DNA of 64,000 bases from Pontiellaceae bacterium B12227 (GTDB lineage Bacteria; Verrucomicrobiota; Kiritimatiellia; Kiritimatiellales; Pontiellaceae), in the NCBI GenBank assembly GCA_029432775.1, contig JAROAZ010000027.1, positions 22,350 through 86,349 of the forward strand. The letters run 5' to 3'. Of the stretch, positions 43,315 to 52,640 are shown piece by piece. The notes below the pieces were generated by a model that did no database searches, was not told the origin of the DNA, and saw nothing but the letters and a program-made list of their open reading frames with translations. Every line of letters begins with the position of its first letter. The stretch's first letter is position 1. The translations under genes were made by a program, and so were the position numbers.

Positions 43315-44862
43315 ATGAAAAACCACCTGAACAGATCATTGCTTTTTTTATTGCTCGGCAGCCAATTATGGTGTGGAGAAGCGACGGTCATGGCTAAATC
43401 GGCGCAGTCGGGCAAAGAGGTTTCTCTGCCCGACAAGGAACCAGATTTTTTCCCGGGCTGCGCCGCAGGCAAAACTCAACTTCAAAGTCGGACAACATGT
43501 AGTTCTGGCTCTTCGGGAAAGGGACTGGCGGGCCAGATTGCATCACGTATTTCGCAGGAAGAGCACGACTATGCCCGCAATAATCTCGCCGCAGAAAAAT
43601 CAAGCGCGGAATCCGAAAAGGTTGCGGCGCAGGAGCTGAACGTGCGCGGCGGACTCTCCCGCTTTTTTGAAAAGGCGCGTTCGGGCGAAAAACTGACGGT
43701 TGCCTATTTCGGCGGTAGCATCACCGCTGCTCCCGGTTGGCGTCCGATGTCTTTTGAGGGTTTGCGGAACATGTTTCCCGGGAGCGAGCTGACCATGGTT
43801 AATGCCTCCATTGGCGGCACCGGCTCTATTGTGGGTGTGTTCCGTGCCGACCAAGATCTGCTGCCCTGCAATCCGGATCTGGTGTTCATTGAATTTGCGG
43901 TGAACGACAGCCGCGATGCCGCGAAACGCAGTAAGGATGTACTCCGCGCGCTGGAAGGCATTATTCTGAAAGTGCGGCAGCAGAATCCTGAAACCGATAT
44001 CTGTCTGGTCTACACCGTGCAGGCCCAGCACGAGCAAACGATCCGCGAAAGATGGGCGCATCAAACCACTGCGCTGCACGAGCAGGTCGCGGCGCATTAC
44101 AACCTTCCTTCCATAAACGTCGGCCCCGCCGTGGTGCAGGCCATTGATGCCGGCGATGCGGTTTTTACGGGAAAAGTTGCCGATACAGCCACCGGCCGGG
44201 ATGCGGAAGGGCGGCTGGTCATCACTAAAGACAAGACCCATCCCGTGATGCCGACAGGCTATGCTTTCTATGCCGATGTGGTGATGCGCTCACTTGAAAA
44301 GCTGGCTGACCTTCCGCTGGAACCACAAGCTGATCTGCCGCTTCCAATGTTTGGAAAAAGCTGGGTGCAGGCCACCACGATTACCGTTGAGGGGAACGCC
44401 GCGTTTTCCGCCGGATGGAATAAACTCACTGCGGCGGACGGCCCGTCCTGCTGGCGCTTCGGCAAGAAAATCTACAACCAGTTTCCGTATCTCTACCGCA
44501 CGGATGAGGCGGGTGCATCGGTGATGGTTCGCTTCAGGGGCTCCGTGGTCGGCGTCAAGGGATTCAACGGCCCCGATTCCGGTATCGTTAACGTGAAAGT
44601 GGATGACCGCATCCCGGTCGAACAGAATTATTTTACCGTTTATAATAAGAAAGATTTTTATGCAGGCGATGTGCTGCCGGAGTTGGAAGACGGCGAGCAC
44701 ACCGTGACGTGGACGCTGTCGGGCAAGCTTACCGACAAACAGAAGATTCTGGCTTCCTACTACAAGCCGGACAACGACCGTGATTTCCGCGAGAACCCGG
44801 AAAAGTATGAAGCGGTCCGGTTTTCCGTAGCACAGATTCAGTTGATAGGAGAGATTCGATGA
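43315..44862 (+). CDS. exported SGNH/GDSL-type hydrolase
   Basis: A 515-residue protein. A signal peptide is followed by a weakly structured region of about 90 residues. The catalytic domain has SGNH block I FGGSIT (Ser135), the Gly block NASIGGTGS, the Asn block FAVNDS, and the Asp/His end DKTHPV (Asp306, His309). Family members remove acetyl or other acyl groups from sugars. The C-terminal 200 residues form a separate beta-rich, possibly carbohydrate-binding domain (VMVRFRGSVVGVKGFNGPDSG). It lies 68 bases after the previous gene, and its stop overlaps the ATG of the oxidoreductase. Likely a glycan esterase. Confidence 0.85.
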   Translation: MKNHLNRSLLFLLLGSQLWCGEATVMAKSAQSGKEVSLPDKEPDFFPGCAAGKTQLQSRTTCSSGSSGKGLAGQIASRISQEEHDYARNNLAAEKSSAESEKVAAQELNVRGGLSRFFEKARSGEKLTVAYFGGSITAAPGWRPMSFEGLRNMFPGSELTMVNASIGGTGSIVGVFRADQDLLPCNPDLVFIEFAVNDSRDAAKRSKDVLRALEGIILKVRQQNPETDICLVYTVQAQHEQTIRERWAHQTTALHEQVAAHYNLPSINVGPAVVQAIDAGDAVFTGKVADTATGRDAEGRLVITKDKTHPVMPTGYAFYADVVMRSLEKLADLPLEPQADLPLPMFGKSWVQATTITVEGNAAFSAGWNKLTAADGPSCWRFGKKIYNQFPYLYRTDEAGASVMVRFRGSVVGVKGFNGPDSGIVNVKVDDRIPVEQNYFTVYNKKDFYAGDVLPELEDGEHTVTWTLSGKLTDKQKILASYYKPDNDRDFRENPEKYEAVRFSVAQIQLIGEIR

Positions 44863-47800
44863 CAACGATACGCGTTGGAGTAGTCGGGCTCAACTTCGGC
44901 AGAAAAATAATCAATGGCCCCCTTTTACAAGGGGCTGCAAAGTCCTTTTTTAAATTGGCGGCGGTTTGCGATCGGGATCGAGAGATATGCAATGCGGCCG
45001 CACTGGAATATGGTGTGAAGGCATACTATTCCCTGGACGACCTGCTGGCGGACGATGAGATCCCGGTGATCATTCTTATGACCGGCCCGAACGGACGCGC
45101 CGACCTGCTTCGTAAAATCATCCGTGCAGGCAAGGACTGCATGACCACAAAACCCTTTGAGATTGATCCCGACGAAGCCGCCGCGGTATTGGCCGAAGCC
45201 CGCGAGCTGGGATGTTTTATCTACCTGAATTCGCCGTGCGCGGCCGATTCAGAGGATTTCAAGCTCATCAACTACTGGCGCGATAAATATGATCTCGGCA
45301 TGCCGGTGGGCGGGCACCATGAATGCTGGTACAAGGCCGTTGAAGAGGCGGATGGAAGTTGGTATGACGATCCCGACGAATGTCCCGCTGCGCCAGTCTT
45401 CCGCCTCGGCATTTACGGCGTGAACGACATGCTGCGTATCTTCGGTGAGCCGGAGGAAATCCAAGTGATGCAGACGCGTCTGTTCACCGGACGTCCGACG
45501 CCGGATTACGCTCGCATGTGCATCAAATTTAAAAGCGGGGCCATGGCCGACACCCTGAATGGCTGGGTCGCTTCGCCCGAACGTCAATCAACCTCGTTGA
45601 TTCTCTATTTTGAGCGCGGAACCATTTACCGCAATCCGACCATGATGCCGTGTGACCCGGTGCGCGCTAATCGGCTGGATGATACGTACCTGTGCCTTTG
45701 TATCGGTGATGAGTCAGACGGCATGCCGGTCGAGACTGCGCGCCTGCCCAACAACGAGCTGAGCCAGGCCTACCAGTGGGACATCTTCCATCATGCGGTA
45801 ACCACCCGGAAACGCCCGCAGGATGAAACGCCGGACGAGGTGGTCGTGAATTCCCTACGAATCCTTGATGCAATGAAAGAAGCCGCCAAAACGGGTAATA
45901 TGGTCAAGATCGGGGCGAAAAAAAACGCAGGAAATCGTGCTGGTGTAAGTATGTCTCTGAAGAAATGCATAGTATCATTTTTACTGTTTATGGCAGCTGT
46001 TGTCGGCGCAGAGGTTTGGGATTTACCGTCCCTCAGCACCAATTATCCGCTGTATGGGCAACTCTATTCCGATGTGCAGGTCGGTAACGGCACCGCCACG
46101 GGTGCGATCAATAATTTCAAAGAAGGCGCGGAGACGCTCTCCGCCGTCTATGCCTACCTGCATCCGCAGAGCTCTTATCAGTATGATGCCGATGTCCTGG
46201 CCCGTCTCAAGGTGCTGCTCAACGCCCGGTTTGATGTGTGGACCGCTGCCAGTGGAAACGGTCTAACCGACATCGCCGGTTCGTTCCAGTGCGCCTATGC
46301 CTATATGCTGCTTAATCATCACCGCCCCTTCGACCTGACTGCATTAGAGATTACGGATTGGGAGGCGGCCATGGCCAAGTTCTGTGATTATCATCTCTCT
46401 GCCGGCACCTTGCTGTACGACGATCATATTCTCGCCGATCTGTGGCTGAACGGTGATATCCGTATCGCCAAGGCAATCTATTTCTCGGGGGTTGCGACAG
46501 GAAACAGTGTTTATCAGACGAAGGCTCAGCAGGCAATTGATCTGGTGATGACCCAGGCGGTTACTGGCGACGGCGCGACGCACTATGTCGGCTTCAACAA
46601 CGAGGTATCCACCTATCGCAATGTCAGCATTAACAGTATGCTGTGGTGGTGGATCATCACCGGATCGCCGGATATGAAGGCCGCACTCGACCAAACGATC
46701 CCGTATGTGCCGCTATCGGTTGAACCCGGCGGTTTTCAGGAGCAGTCGACGGGCATTGCATACAAGCATATGTACAATGGCTTGCGTGGACGGCAGGCCG
46801 CCCTGGCGACCGCCTATCTCTATGGTGACCGGTATAACTACTATTTCGGGCAGGGTGTGGAGCATTCATTTAATTCCGATTATGCAGTTCTGCTTGCGGT
46901 GCTGCATCGAGGACCGATGACTGCGCTCCCTCCGCCTTCGGATTTTGTTCTCTATGACCGCGCCATCATGGGGCCGCGCGGGCGCTGGGCCGACTGGGCC
47001 TTTGTGGCCACCGGTCGTAACGTGCAGAGTCCCGGGCCCGACCATTCCGACCAAGGCTATGACGGCAAGATGATCGGTAAGAACACCTTTGTCGGAGCCA
47101 TGGCGCTGGGGAGCTATGCCAACAAAACGCCGTTGAAAGGGGCACTCGACGGTGTCTGTCCGGAATTTAAAAACAAGACCGGTCCGACCTCTGACTGGTC
47201 GCGCAGCCCCGACGGAGTCTACCGGTTTCTCTCACAGGATGAAAACACCTCGACTATCACGCGCGACACTTTCGGCACATTGGCAACTGACTATCGGTTG
47301 TCCACCCGGGTCTCTTCGCCGGCAACCCCCGACTGGGGAGCAGGGACGGACTGGCTCGGAGAGCAGGTCTGGCTGCTGACCGAAGACCGGGTGGTGGGGC
47401 TGGTGCAGATCCATAACGAAGCCGGCGCGGATGTCTACGGGCTCGACACCCGCATGGTGCTCACCGGGGGGCGCACTAACATTATCGGGCAGTACTATGA
47501 TCTCGTTGAGGTTGCCTCAAACGAATATGACTTTGGCGAATTGAGCCTGCGTATCGGCGAGAATAATTTCGGCGGTACCCAGACGGTTCAGCGCGTCGGC
47601 ATGCAGAACGGGGCGGGCGATGAATACGGCGCCATTTTGCGCCTGCACGATTCGGCCGATCCGGCGGACGATACGCTGATTCACTACCCGTCCGGCACCC
47701 GTCGCTGGGTGGTGATCGAATGCATTCGCGAAGGCCGCAGTTTTGCGGGCTCCGTGAATAATGTAATGGAAGGTAATAACAACGTAGCCGTGCTGGAAGT

Positions 47801-48485
47801 GCGTGAGACGGATCGCCGGTTCCGGCTGGTCCAGAACCTGACTTCTTCGGCCCGCACCTACACCGGAAATTTCTGGGGAATCGGTCCGGGCGCAACCGCC
47901 ACGTTGCATAAAAGCTGGACGAACACGGTGGATGTTGTCACGCCGGTGCCGGGCAATGCGATTGCAATTATCATTGATCTCCCGCCACACGGACATGTGG
48001 CGGTGGTCAGCAGCACCGATTCTGCAAACCACGCTGCTAATCAGAGTCACTACGAAGATATTTTCCCGCAAACAGCCGATCCGGCGATGTCACACTATCT
48101 CGACTGGATTTATAGCTATCCAGCCACTGGCAGTCATGTTGATCCAGAGGATGATCCCGACGGTGATGGCGTTTCCAACCTGGGAGAATATGGATTCGGT
48201 GGTGATCCCGGCGATTCCGCAATCTGGGCGGTGCAGATTCCTGAACTTGCGATGGAAGGAACCAACGCCAATTATTCCTACCCGCGCCGCAAAGATACCG
48301 AGACACATGGTTTGGGCTATGTCGTAGAAACCACCGAAGATCTTGTTTCCAATATGTGGAGTACGAACGGATCTCTCGAAGTATCGGGCTCGATCAATGA
48401 CGAATTTGACAGTGTAACCAACCGATTTTCAATCCTTGGGAAAACCAACGAATTTTTCCGGGTGCGAATCGATTCGGTTCTGTAG
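44859..48485 (+). CDS. Gfo/Idh/MocA oxidoreductase read in frame into a lyase-like exported protein
   Basis: An open frame of 1208 residues. Residues 1-355 are a Gfo/Idh/MocA sugar dehydrogenase: the Rossmann start VGVVGLNFGRKI, catalytic-region TTKPFEIDPDEA, and C-terminal half PVGGHHECWYKA. Residue 365 begins MSLKKCIVSFLLFMAAVVGAE, a signal peptide sitting inside the frame. The rest resembles an alpha/alpha-toroid polysaccharide lyase (VWTAASGNGLTDIAGSFQCAYAY, QEQSTGIAYKHMYNGLRGR) plus the DGDGVSNLGEYGFGGDP module. A cytoplasmic enzyme with an internal signal is improbable. With one A fewer in the A8 run at 45918-45925, the first protein would end at 45948 and the second begin at 45951. Treat as two products. 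ATGA start overlap with the upstream gene. Confidence 0.72.
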   Translation: MTTIRVGVVGLNFGRKIINGPLLQGAAKSFFKLAAVCDRDREICNAAALEYGVKAYYSLDDLLADDEIPVIILMTGPNGRADLLRKIIRAGKDCMTTKPFEIDPDEAAAVLAEARELGCFIYLNSPCAADSEDFKLINYWRDKYDLGMPVGGHHECWYKAVEEADGSWYDDPDECPAAPVFRLGIYGVNDMLRIFGEPEEIQVMQTRLFTGRPTPDYARMCIKFKSGAMADTLNGWVASPERQSTSLILYFERGTIYRNPTMMPCDPVRANRLDDTYLCLCIGDESDGMPVETARLPNNELSQAYQWDIFHHAVTTRKRPQDETPDEVVVNSLRILDAMKEAAKTGNMVKIGAKKNAGNRAGVSMSLKKCIVSFLLFMAAVVGAEVWDLPSLSTNYPLYGQLYSDVQVGNGTATGAINNFKEGAETLSAVYAYLHPQSSYQYDADVLARLKVLLNARFDVWTAASGNGLTDIAGSFQCAYAYMLLNHHRPFDLTALEITDWEAAMAKFCDYHLSAGTLLYDDHILADLWLNGDIRIAKAIYFSGVATGNSVYQTKAQQAIDLVMTQAVTGDGATHYVGFNNEVSTYRNVSINSMLWWWIITGSPDMKAALDQTIPYVPLSVEPGGFQEQSTGIAYKHMYNGLRGRQAALATAYLYGDRYNYYFGQGVEHSFNSDYAVLLAVLHRGPMTALPPPSDFVLYDRAIMGPRGRWADWAFVATGRNVQSPGPDHSDQGYDGKMIGKNTFVGAMALGSYANKTPLKGALDGVCPEFKNKTGPTSDWSRSPDGVYRFLSQDENTSTITRDTFGTLATDYRLSTRVSSPATPDWGAGTDWLGEQVWLLTEDRVVGLVQIHNEAGADVYGLDTRMVLTGGRTNIIGQYYDLVEVASNEYDFGELSLRIGENNFGGTQTVQRVGMQNGAGDEYGAILRLHDSADPADDTLIHYPSGTRRWVVIECIREGRSFAGSVNNVMEGNNNVAVLEVRETDRRFRLVQNLTSSARTYTGNFWGIGPGATATLHKSWTNTVDVVTPVPGNAIAIIIDLPPHGHVAVVSSTDSANHAANQSHYEDIFPQTADPAMSHYLDWIYSYPATGSHVDPEDDPDGDGVSNLGEYGFGGDPGDSAIWAVQIPELAMEGTNANYSYPRRKDTETHGLGYVVETTEDLVSNMWSTNGSLEVSGSINDEFDSVTNRFSILGKTNEFFRVRIDSVL
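45918..45953 (+). other. A8 homopolymer and restored gene boundary
   Basis: GCG followed by eight A and CGCAGGAAATCG. In the frame with one A removed the oxidoreductase reads AKKTQEIVLV and stops at TAA (45946-45948). The ATG of the signal-peptide-bearing lyase is at 45951-45953. This supports either a sequencing or mutational insertion or a slippage site. Confidence 0.7.
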
Positions 48486-48506
48486 TGGAAGGTAATGAGG
48501 GGTTTA

Positions 48507-50816
48507 ATGAACAAAGTAAAAATGTTATGCGGCGTGCTTACTCTGGCAGGAAGCGCGTTTGCGGTGATTGATGTTAATGTGCTTGAAATGGCGCCGCAGG
48601 GCGAAGCCGCTGCGAGGACAGTTATCCAGCTTGAAAATAGCAGTGCGGCCACTGCTGTTTATGAGCGTAAGGTTGCTGTGGTCGGCGGAATTGAAAACGG
48701 CAAGGTGCTCGACCAAGCGGTTTTGCTTGAAAACGGGCATGAAACCCAGCTGCCTGTTTTCCCGCATCCGGTGGCGCAGGCTGGTGCGGCGATGCTTGAC
48801 AACCATCTGTTTGTGCTGGGTGGTTTCCAGAGTTTGGAAAAAAAGATCCCGACAAAAGAACTTTGGTCGCTGGATCTCTCCGATTTTTCCAAGGGTTGGA
48901 AAAAGCATGAAGATCTGCTGGGAGCAGGTCGTCTTTTTCCAACGATGATTTCATTCAACGGCGAGCTGCATGTGTTCGGCGGAACTGATGGACAAAATGC
49001 GCTGTCCGATTCGTGGGGATTCCGGATGAAGCCGCTCGATGGAACCACCCGTATCGGCTGGAGGAAATTGAAGGATGTTCCCCGGTCGCTGTCAGGCGCG
49101 GCGGCGTACCAGACCGGGCATGTGCATGCGGCATTACTGGGGGGCGAACCGGCTTCTGATCAGATTCATATTTATCACACAGTGACGGATACCTGGATTG
49201 ACGGGGGGCAACTACCGCAACCCGTCGGTCGCAGTCGGGTGGCGGTTGAGGGCGATTTGGTTGTTCTGCTCTCCGGGAATGCTCCTCCGATGGAGCTGAT
49301 CCTGACCCGAAAAGTTAAAACCCTCTCCGCAGTGGACTATGCGGTGATGGTGGTTTATTTCCTTCTTATGGCCGGTGTCGGCGTCTGGTTCGCTCGCAAG
49401 CAGAATTCGTCCGAGGAGTTTGCCTTGGGCAACCGCAACGTCAAATGGTGGGCGGCAGGCATCAGTATGTTTGCCACGGGGGCGAGTTCGATCAGTTTCA
49501 TGGCCATTCCCGCACTGACCTACCGCACCAACCTGGTCTGGTTCGTCCCGGTGCTCGCCATGATCCCGTGCTACTTTCTCCAGGCCTATGTCATCTTTCC
49601 GTTGCTTCGGCGTCTGCAGTTGACCTCAACCTACGAATATCTAGAACGGCGCTACCATCCGGCACTGCGTCTGCTGGCCAGTTTCCAATGCATTGCCCTG
49701 CAGGTGTTCGGCCGCATGAGCGTCGTGCTGCTGCTGCCCGCTCTGGCCATTTCGGCGGTGACCGGCATGAGCGTCTCGCTCAGCGTGCTGCTGATGGGGC
49801 TGCTGACCACCATCTATACCTCTATCGGCGGATTCGAAGCCGTCATTTGGACCGATGTGATCCAGGGGATCCTGATGCTCTTTGGCGCGCTGCTGATGTC
49901 ATTCATGGCAATCAAGGGCCTGTCAGGCGGTTGGGGCGAGTTTGTTGAAGTGGGGCAGACCTTCGGCCGCTTCGATATGGCGATTTTAAGTTTTGATCAT
50001 ACGCTACCCATCATCTGGATGTTTGTTATGGTGACGATTGTGCAACAGTTGACCATCGTATCGGATCAGCCGACGGTGCAGCGCGTCTTTTCGACTCCGA
50101 TGAAGGATGTGCGCCGCGTAGCCGGCATGGGGGTTTTCTGCGGGATCGCGATTGCGATGGTCGTCAATCTGGCCGGGCTTTCCATTTTTGCCTATTTCCA
50201 TGCCCATCCGGAACAGCTCGATCCTGGCATGACCAATGCGCAGGTCGTTCCGCTCTATATCGTTCAACGCCTGCCGATCGGTATCGCCGGGTTGATTGTC
50301 GCGGCGCTTTTTGCCGCTTCGATGTCGACGCTTTCGAGCTCGATGAATTCGGTCGCCACACTGGTTGCCGAGGATTTTTATCGCCGCATCAATAAAAGCT
50401 CCACCGACCGTCAGCGGCTGGTTCTGATGAAAGGCGGTTCCATTGTGGTCGGGTGCGTCGGCACCGGCATGGCTTACTTTATGGCGCAACTCCAGATTGA
50501 GTCGATGTTCCAGGTCTGGAACGAGATTCTGGCGCTGATCGGCGGTGGTTTTGTCGGTATTTATATTCTCGGCATGTTTACCCGTCGCGCCAGCAGTGTC
50601 GGGGCGGTGGCCGGAGCGGTGGGCAGCGTGGTCTGCACGGTGCTGCTGAAAAACCTGACCGATGCGCATTGGGTATTCTACACCCCGGTTGCTACGGGCT
50701 CGTGCATTGCCATTGGTTATGTGGTCAGTCTGGTTGTTCCCGACTCGCGCGAAAAATCACTGGCCGGGCTGACGGTCTTCGACTCGATCAAAACCTCCGA
50801 TGCAATACAGGATTAA
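48507..50816 (+). CDS. kelch-domain/sodium-solute-symporter fusion transporter
   Basis: About 769 residues. I start at 48507 (MNKVKMLCG) with GAGGGG upstream; the frame extends to 48495. Residues about 20-275 are a kelch-type six-blade propeller (AAATAVYERKVAVVGGIENG is one start, HVFGGTDGQNALSD another), similar to sialate mutarotases. From about residue 285 follows a sodium:solute symporter with about 13 helices (VDYAVMVVYFLLMAGVGVWFARK, GASSISFMAIPALTYR). Such fusions are known in PVC bacteria and related groups. The transported sugar is probably a product of the nearby enzymes. It sits directly after the lyase with a 21-base gap. Confidence 0.9.
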   Translation: MNKVKMLCGVLTLAGSAFAVIDVNVLEMAPQGEAAARTVIQLENSSAATAVYERKVAVVGGIENGKVLDQAVLLENGHETQLPVFPHPVAQAGAAMLDNHLFVLGGFQSLEKKIPTKELWSLDLSDFSKGWKKHEDLLGAGRLFPTMISFNGELHVFGGTDGQNALSDSWGFRMKPLDGTTRIGWRKLKDVPRSLSGAAAYQTGHVHAALLGGEPASDQIHIYHTVTDTWIDGGQLPQPVGRSRVAVEGDLVVLLSGNAPPMELILTRKVKTLSAVDYAVMVVYFLLMAGVGVWFARKQNSSEEFALGNRNVKWWAAGISMFATGASSISFMAIPALTYRTNLVWFVPVLAMIPCYFLQAYVIFPLLRRLQLTSTYEYLERRYHPALRLLASFQCIALQVFGRMSVVLLLPALAISAVTGMSVSLSVLLMGLLTTIYTSIGGFEAVIWTDVIQGILMLFGALLMSFMAIKGLSGGWGEFVEVGQTFGRFDMAILSFDHTLPIIWMFVMVTIVQQLTIVSDQPTVQRVFSTPMKDVRRVAGMGVFCGIAIAMVVNLAGLSIFAYFHAHPEQLDPGMTNAQVVPLYIVQRLPIGIAGLIVAALFAASMSTLSSSMNSVATLVAEDFYRRINKSSTDRQRLVLMKGGSIVVGCVGTGMAYFMAQLQIESMFQVWNEILALIGGGFVGIYILGMFTRRASSVGAVAGAVGSVVCTVLLKNLTDAHWVFYTPVATGSCIAIGYVVSLVVPDSREKSLAGLTVFDSIKTSDAIQD

Positions 50817-50834
50817 TCTACACCAGGAAACAAG

Positions 50835-52640
50835 ATGAAATATATTCTCGATATGGTACATCACAACCCCGGCGAAGCGCCGTTTCAGACCCGGTTTCTT
50901 GAACCGGCGCATCTGGCCGGGTACGGATTCAACGGGCAGGTCTTCAAACATATCAATTGCGTCGCAACATTTGCTGCAACGGGCGTAGACTTCTTTCCGC
51001 CGGGCAGTGCGGAGCGGATCTGGCTCGACCAATTCACGCCTGGAATCCAGCGGGAGATCGATGCCGCAAAGGCCGAGGGGCTGATGGTGTTCTACCACAT
51101 CGATCTGATGGTTCTCCCCAAACGGTTGGTGGAGTATTATCGTGAAGAAATCTGCGATCCGCAGACCGGGCGCATCCAGTTTGACCGACCCCGAACCATG
51201 GAGTTGCATCGCATTCTGTTTGATGAGCTGGCAGAACGTTTCCCGCAGGTCGATGGCTATATCGTCCGGGTCGGCGAAACCTATCTGTTCGATACACCGC
51301 ACCACGTCGGTAACGGCCCCATCCCGCAGGCCGGGCCGTCGTGGACGCCGGATTATCTATACCGGGAAACACTGGATGGGGTTGACCCGGTTGATTCGCG
51401 GTGGGGAACGCCACAGGTCAAGGCGTATGTGCAGTTGTTACGTTTTCTGCGTGAGGAAGTTTGCGTTAAGCACGGCAGCACCGTGATGTTCCGCACGTGG
51501 GATATATTCCCGGATAAGCTACATGCCCGGTTGGATCATTATCTTGAAGTTACCGAACAGATTGAACCGCATCCGAATTTGATTTTCTCAATCAAACACA
51601 CGGCGTTGGATTTCTGGCGCAACACGAAAGTGAACGAATGTCTGACGCAGGGAAGCCACAACCAGATTATCGAGGTGCAGTGCCAGCGGGAATATGAAGG
51701 TAAGGGTGCGTATCCCAACTATGTCATGGACGGTGTCATCAATGGCTTTGAGGAAAACGATCAGCAGATCGGATTGAAGGATTTGGTTGATGCCCCGAAT
51801 ATTTTGGGCGTCTATTCCTGGTCGCGCGGAGGCGGGTGGTATGGGCCATACATTCAAAATGAGTTATGGCCGGATCTCAATGCATATGTGTTGGCGCAAT
51901 TTGTTAAGAATCCATCCCGTAGCGAAAGTGAAAATTTTAGGGACTACGCGGAAAATCGCCTCGGATTGCGGGGAGGGGATGTTCGGCGCTTTCGGGAATT
52001 ATGCCTGCTTTCCGCACGCAGTTTTTTAAAAGGGCGCCATTGTGCGGTCTTTGACCGCCTGCTCAATGAATCGGTTCTTCCGACCGCCTGCTGGATGCGC
52101 GACGACTGTCTCGGTGGTCATGAGCAACTGGCGGTTGTGCTAAAGACATTGGCTGAGAATAAACAGTTCACGGAGGCTCTGGCTGAGAAAACTGAGGCAG
52201 TGGAGCTTTGGACACAGGTTGCGGCACTGGCCGAGTCGATCGACTGGCCTGCGGGAGAAACCGGTGAATTTGTAAAGGTGAGTGCCGAATATGGTCGACG
52301 GCTCTTCAAGGTGGTCCATCAGGGGTGGCGTGTATTGATTGCCGGGTATCGTGCGGATGTAGCCAGGGAAAGTCCTTCCGGTGAGCTTTTCGATGCCATC
52401 TCCTGCTACGAAACCTGCTGGGCAGACTATCAGGCACTTGGTGTCAGCCCGCTTTGTCCCTCGCTTTATCGCGGCGACTATTTTTCCCTTCCCGGAGAAC
52501 CGACCACTCCCGGAATGGCTGCTTCGATCGAGCATTATAAACAGAAATATTGCGCGGAAACTATAGACGCGGCTGATGTTTGGCCGGGAATCCCGGAACA
52601 CCATACGGCAGTCTCTAGAACCTTAATCAAGGACTCATGA
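50835..52640 (+). CDS. TIM-barrel glycosidase-like protein
   Basis: A 601-residue protein without a signal peptide, so probably cytoplasmic. The AGGAAACAAG leader gives a good start. Segments such as IQREIDAAKAEGLMVFYHIDLMV, FDELAERFPQVDGYIVRVGE and VDAPNILGVYSWSRGGGWYG look like barrel strands of a glycoside hydrolase. The acid residues in VRVGET and in DGVINGFEENDQQIG are possible catalytic ones. I recognise no GH family with confidence. The next gene, a fucosidase, overlaps its stop by 4 bases (ATGA), so they are coupled and probably act on the same oligosaccharide. Confidence 0.7.
   Translation: MKYILDMVHHNPGEAPFQTRFLEPAHLAGYGFNGQVFKHINCVATFAATGVDFFPPGSAERIWLDQFTPGIQREIDAAKAEGLMVFYHIDLMVLPKRLVEYYREEICDPQTGRIQFDRPRTMELHRILFDELAERFPQVDGYIVRVGETYLFDTPHHVGNGPIPQAGPSWTPDYLYRETLDGVDPVDSRWGTPQVKAYVQLLRFLREEVCVKHGSTVMFRTWDIFPDKLHARLDHYLEVTEQIEPHPNLIFSIKHTALDFWRNTKVNECLTQGSHNQIIEVQCQREYEGKGAYPNYVMDGVINGFEENDQQIGLKDLVDAPNILGVYSWSRGGGWYGPYIQNELWPDLNAYVLAQFVKNPSRSESENFRDYAENRLGLRGGDVRRFRELCLLSARSFLKGRHCAVFDRLLNESVLPTACWMRDDCLGGHEQLAVVLKTLAENKQFTEALAEKTEAVELWTQVAALAESIDWPAGETGEFVKVSAEYGRRLFKVVHQGWRVLIAGYRADVARESPSGELFDAISCYETCWADYQALGVSPLCPSLYRGDYFSLPGEPTTPGMAASIEHYKQKYCAETIDAADVWPGIPEHHTAVSRTLIKDS

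Noticed and set aside
43373..43639. A separate frame (FKVGQHVVLALRERDW...) inside the N-terminal part of the SGNH hydrolase gene, possibly a frameshifted original reading.
   Set aside because: It would need two compensating shifts, and the main frame is open from signal peptide to catalytic domain. The N-terminal region is poorly conserved in such proteins, so I keep the main frame.
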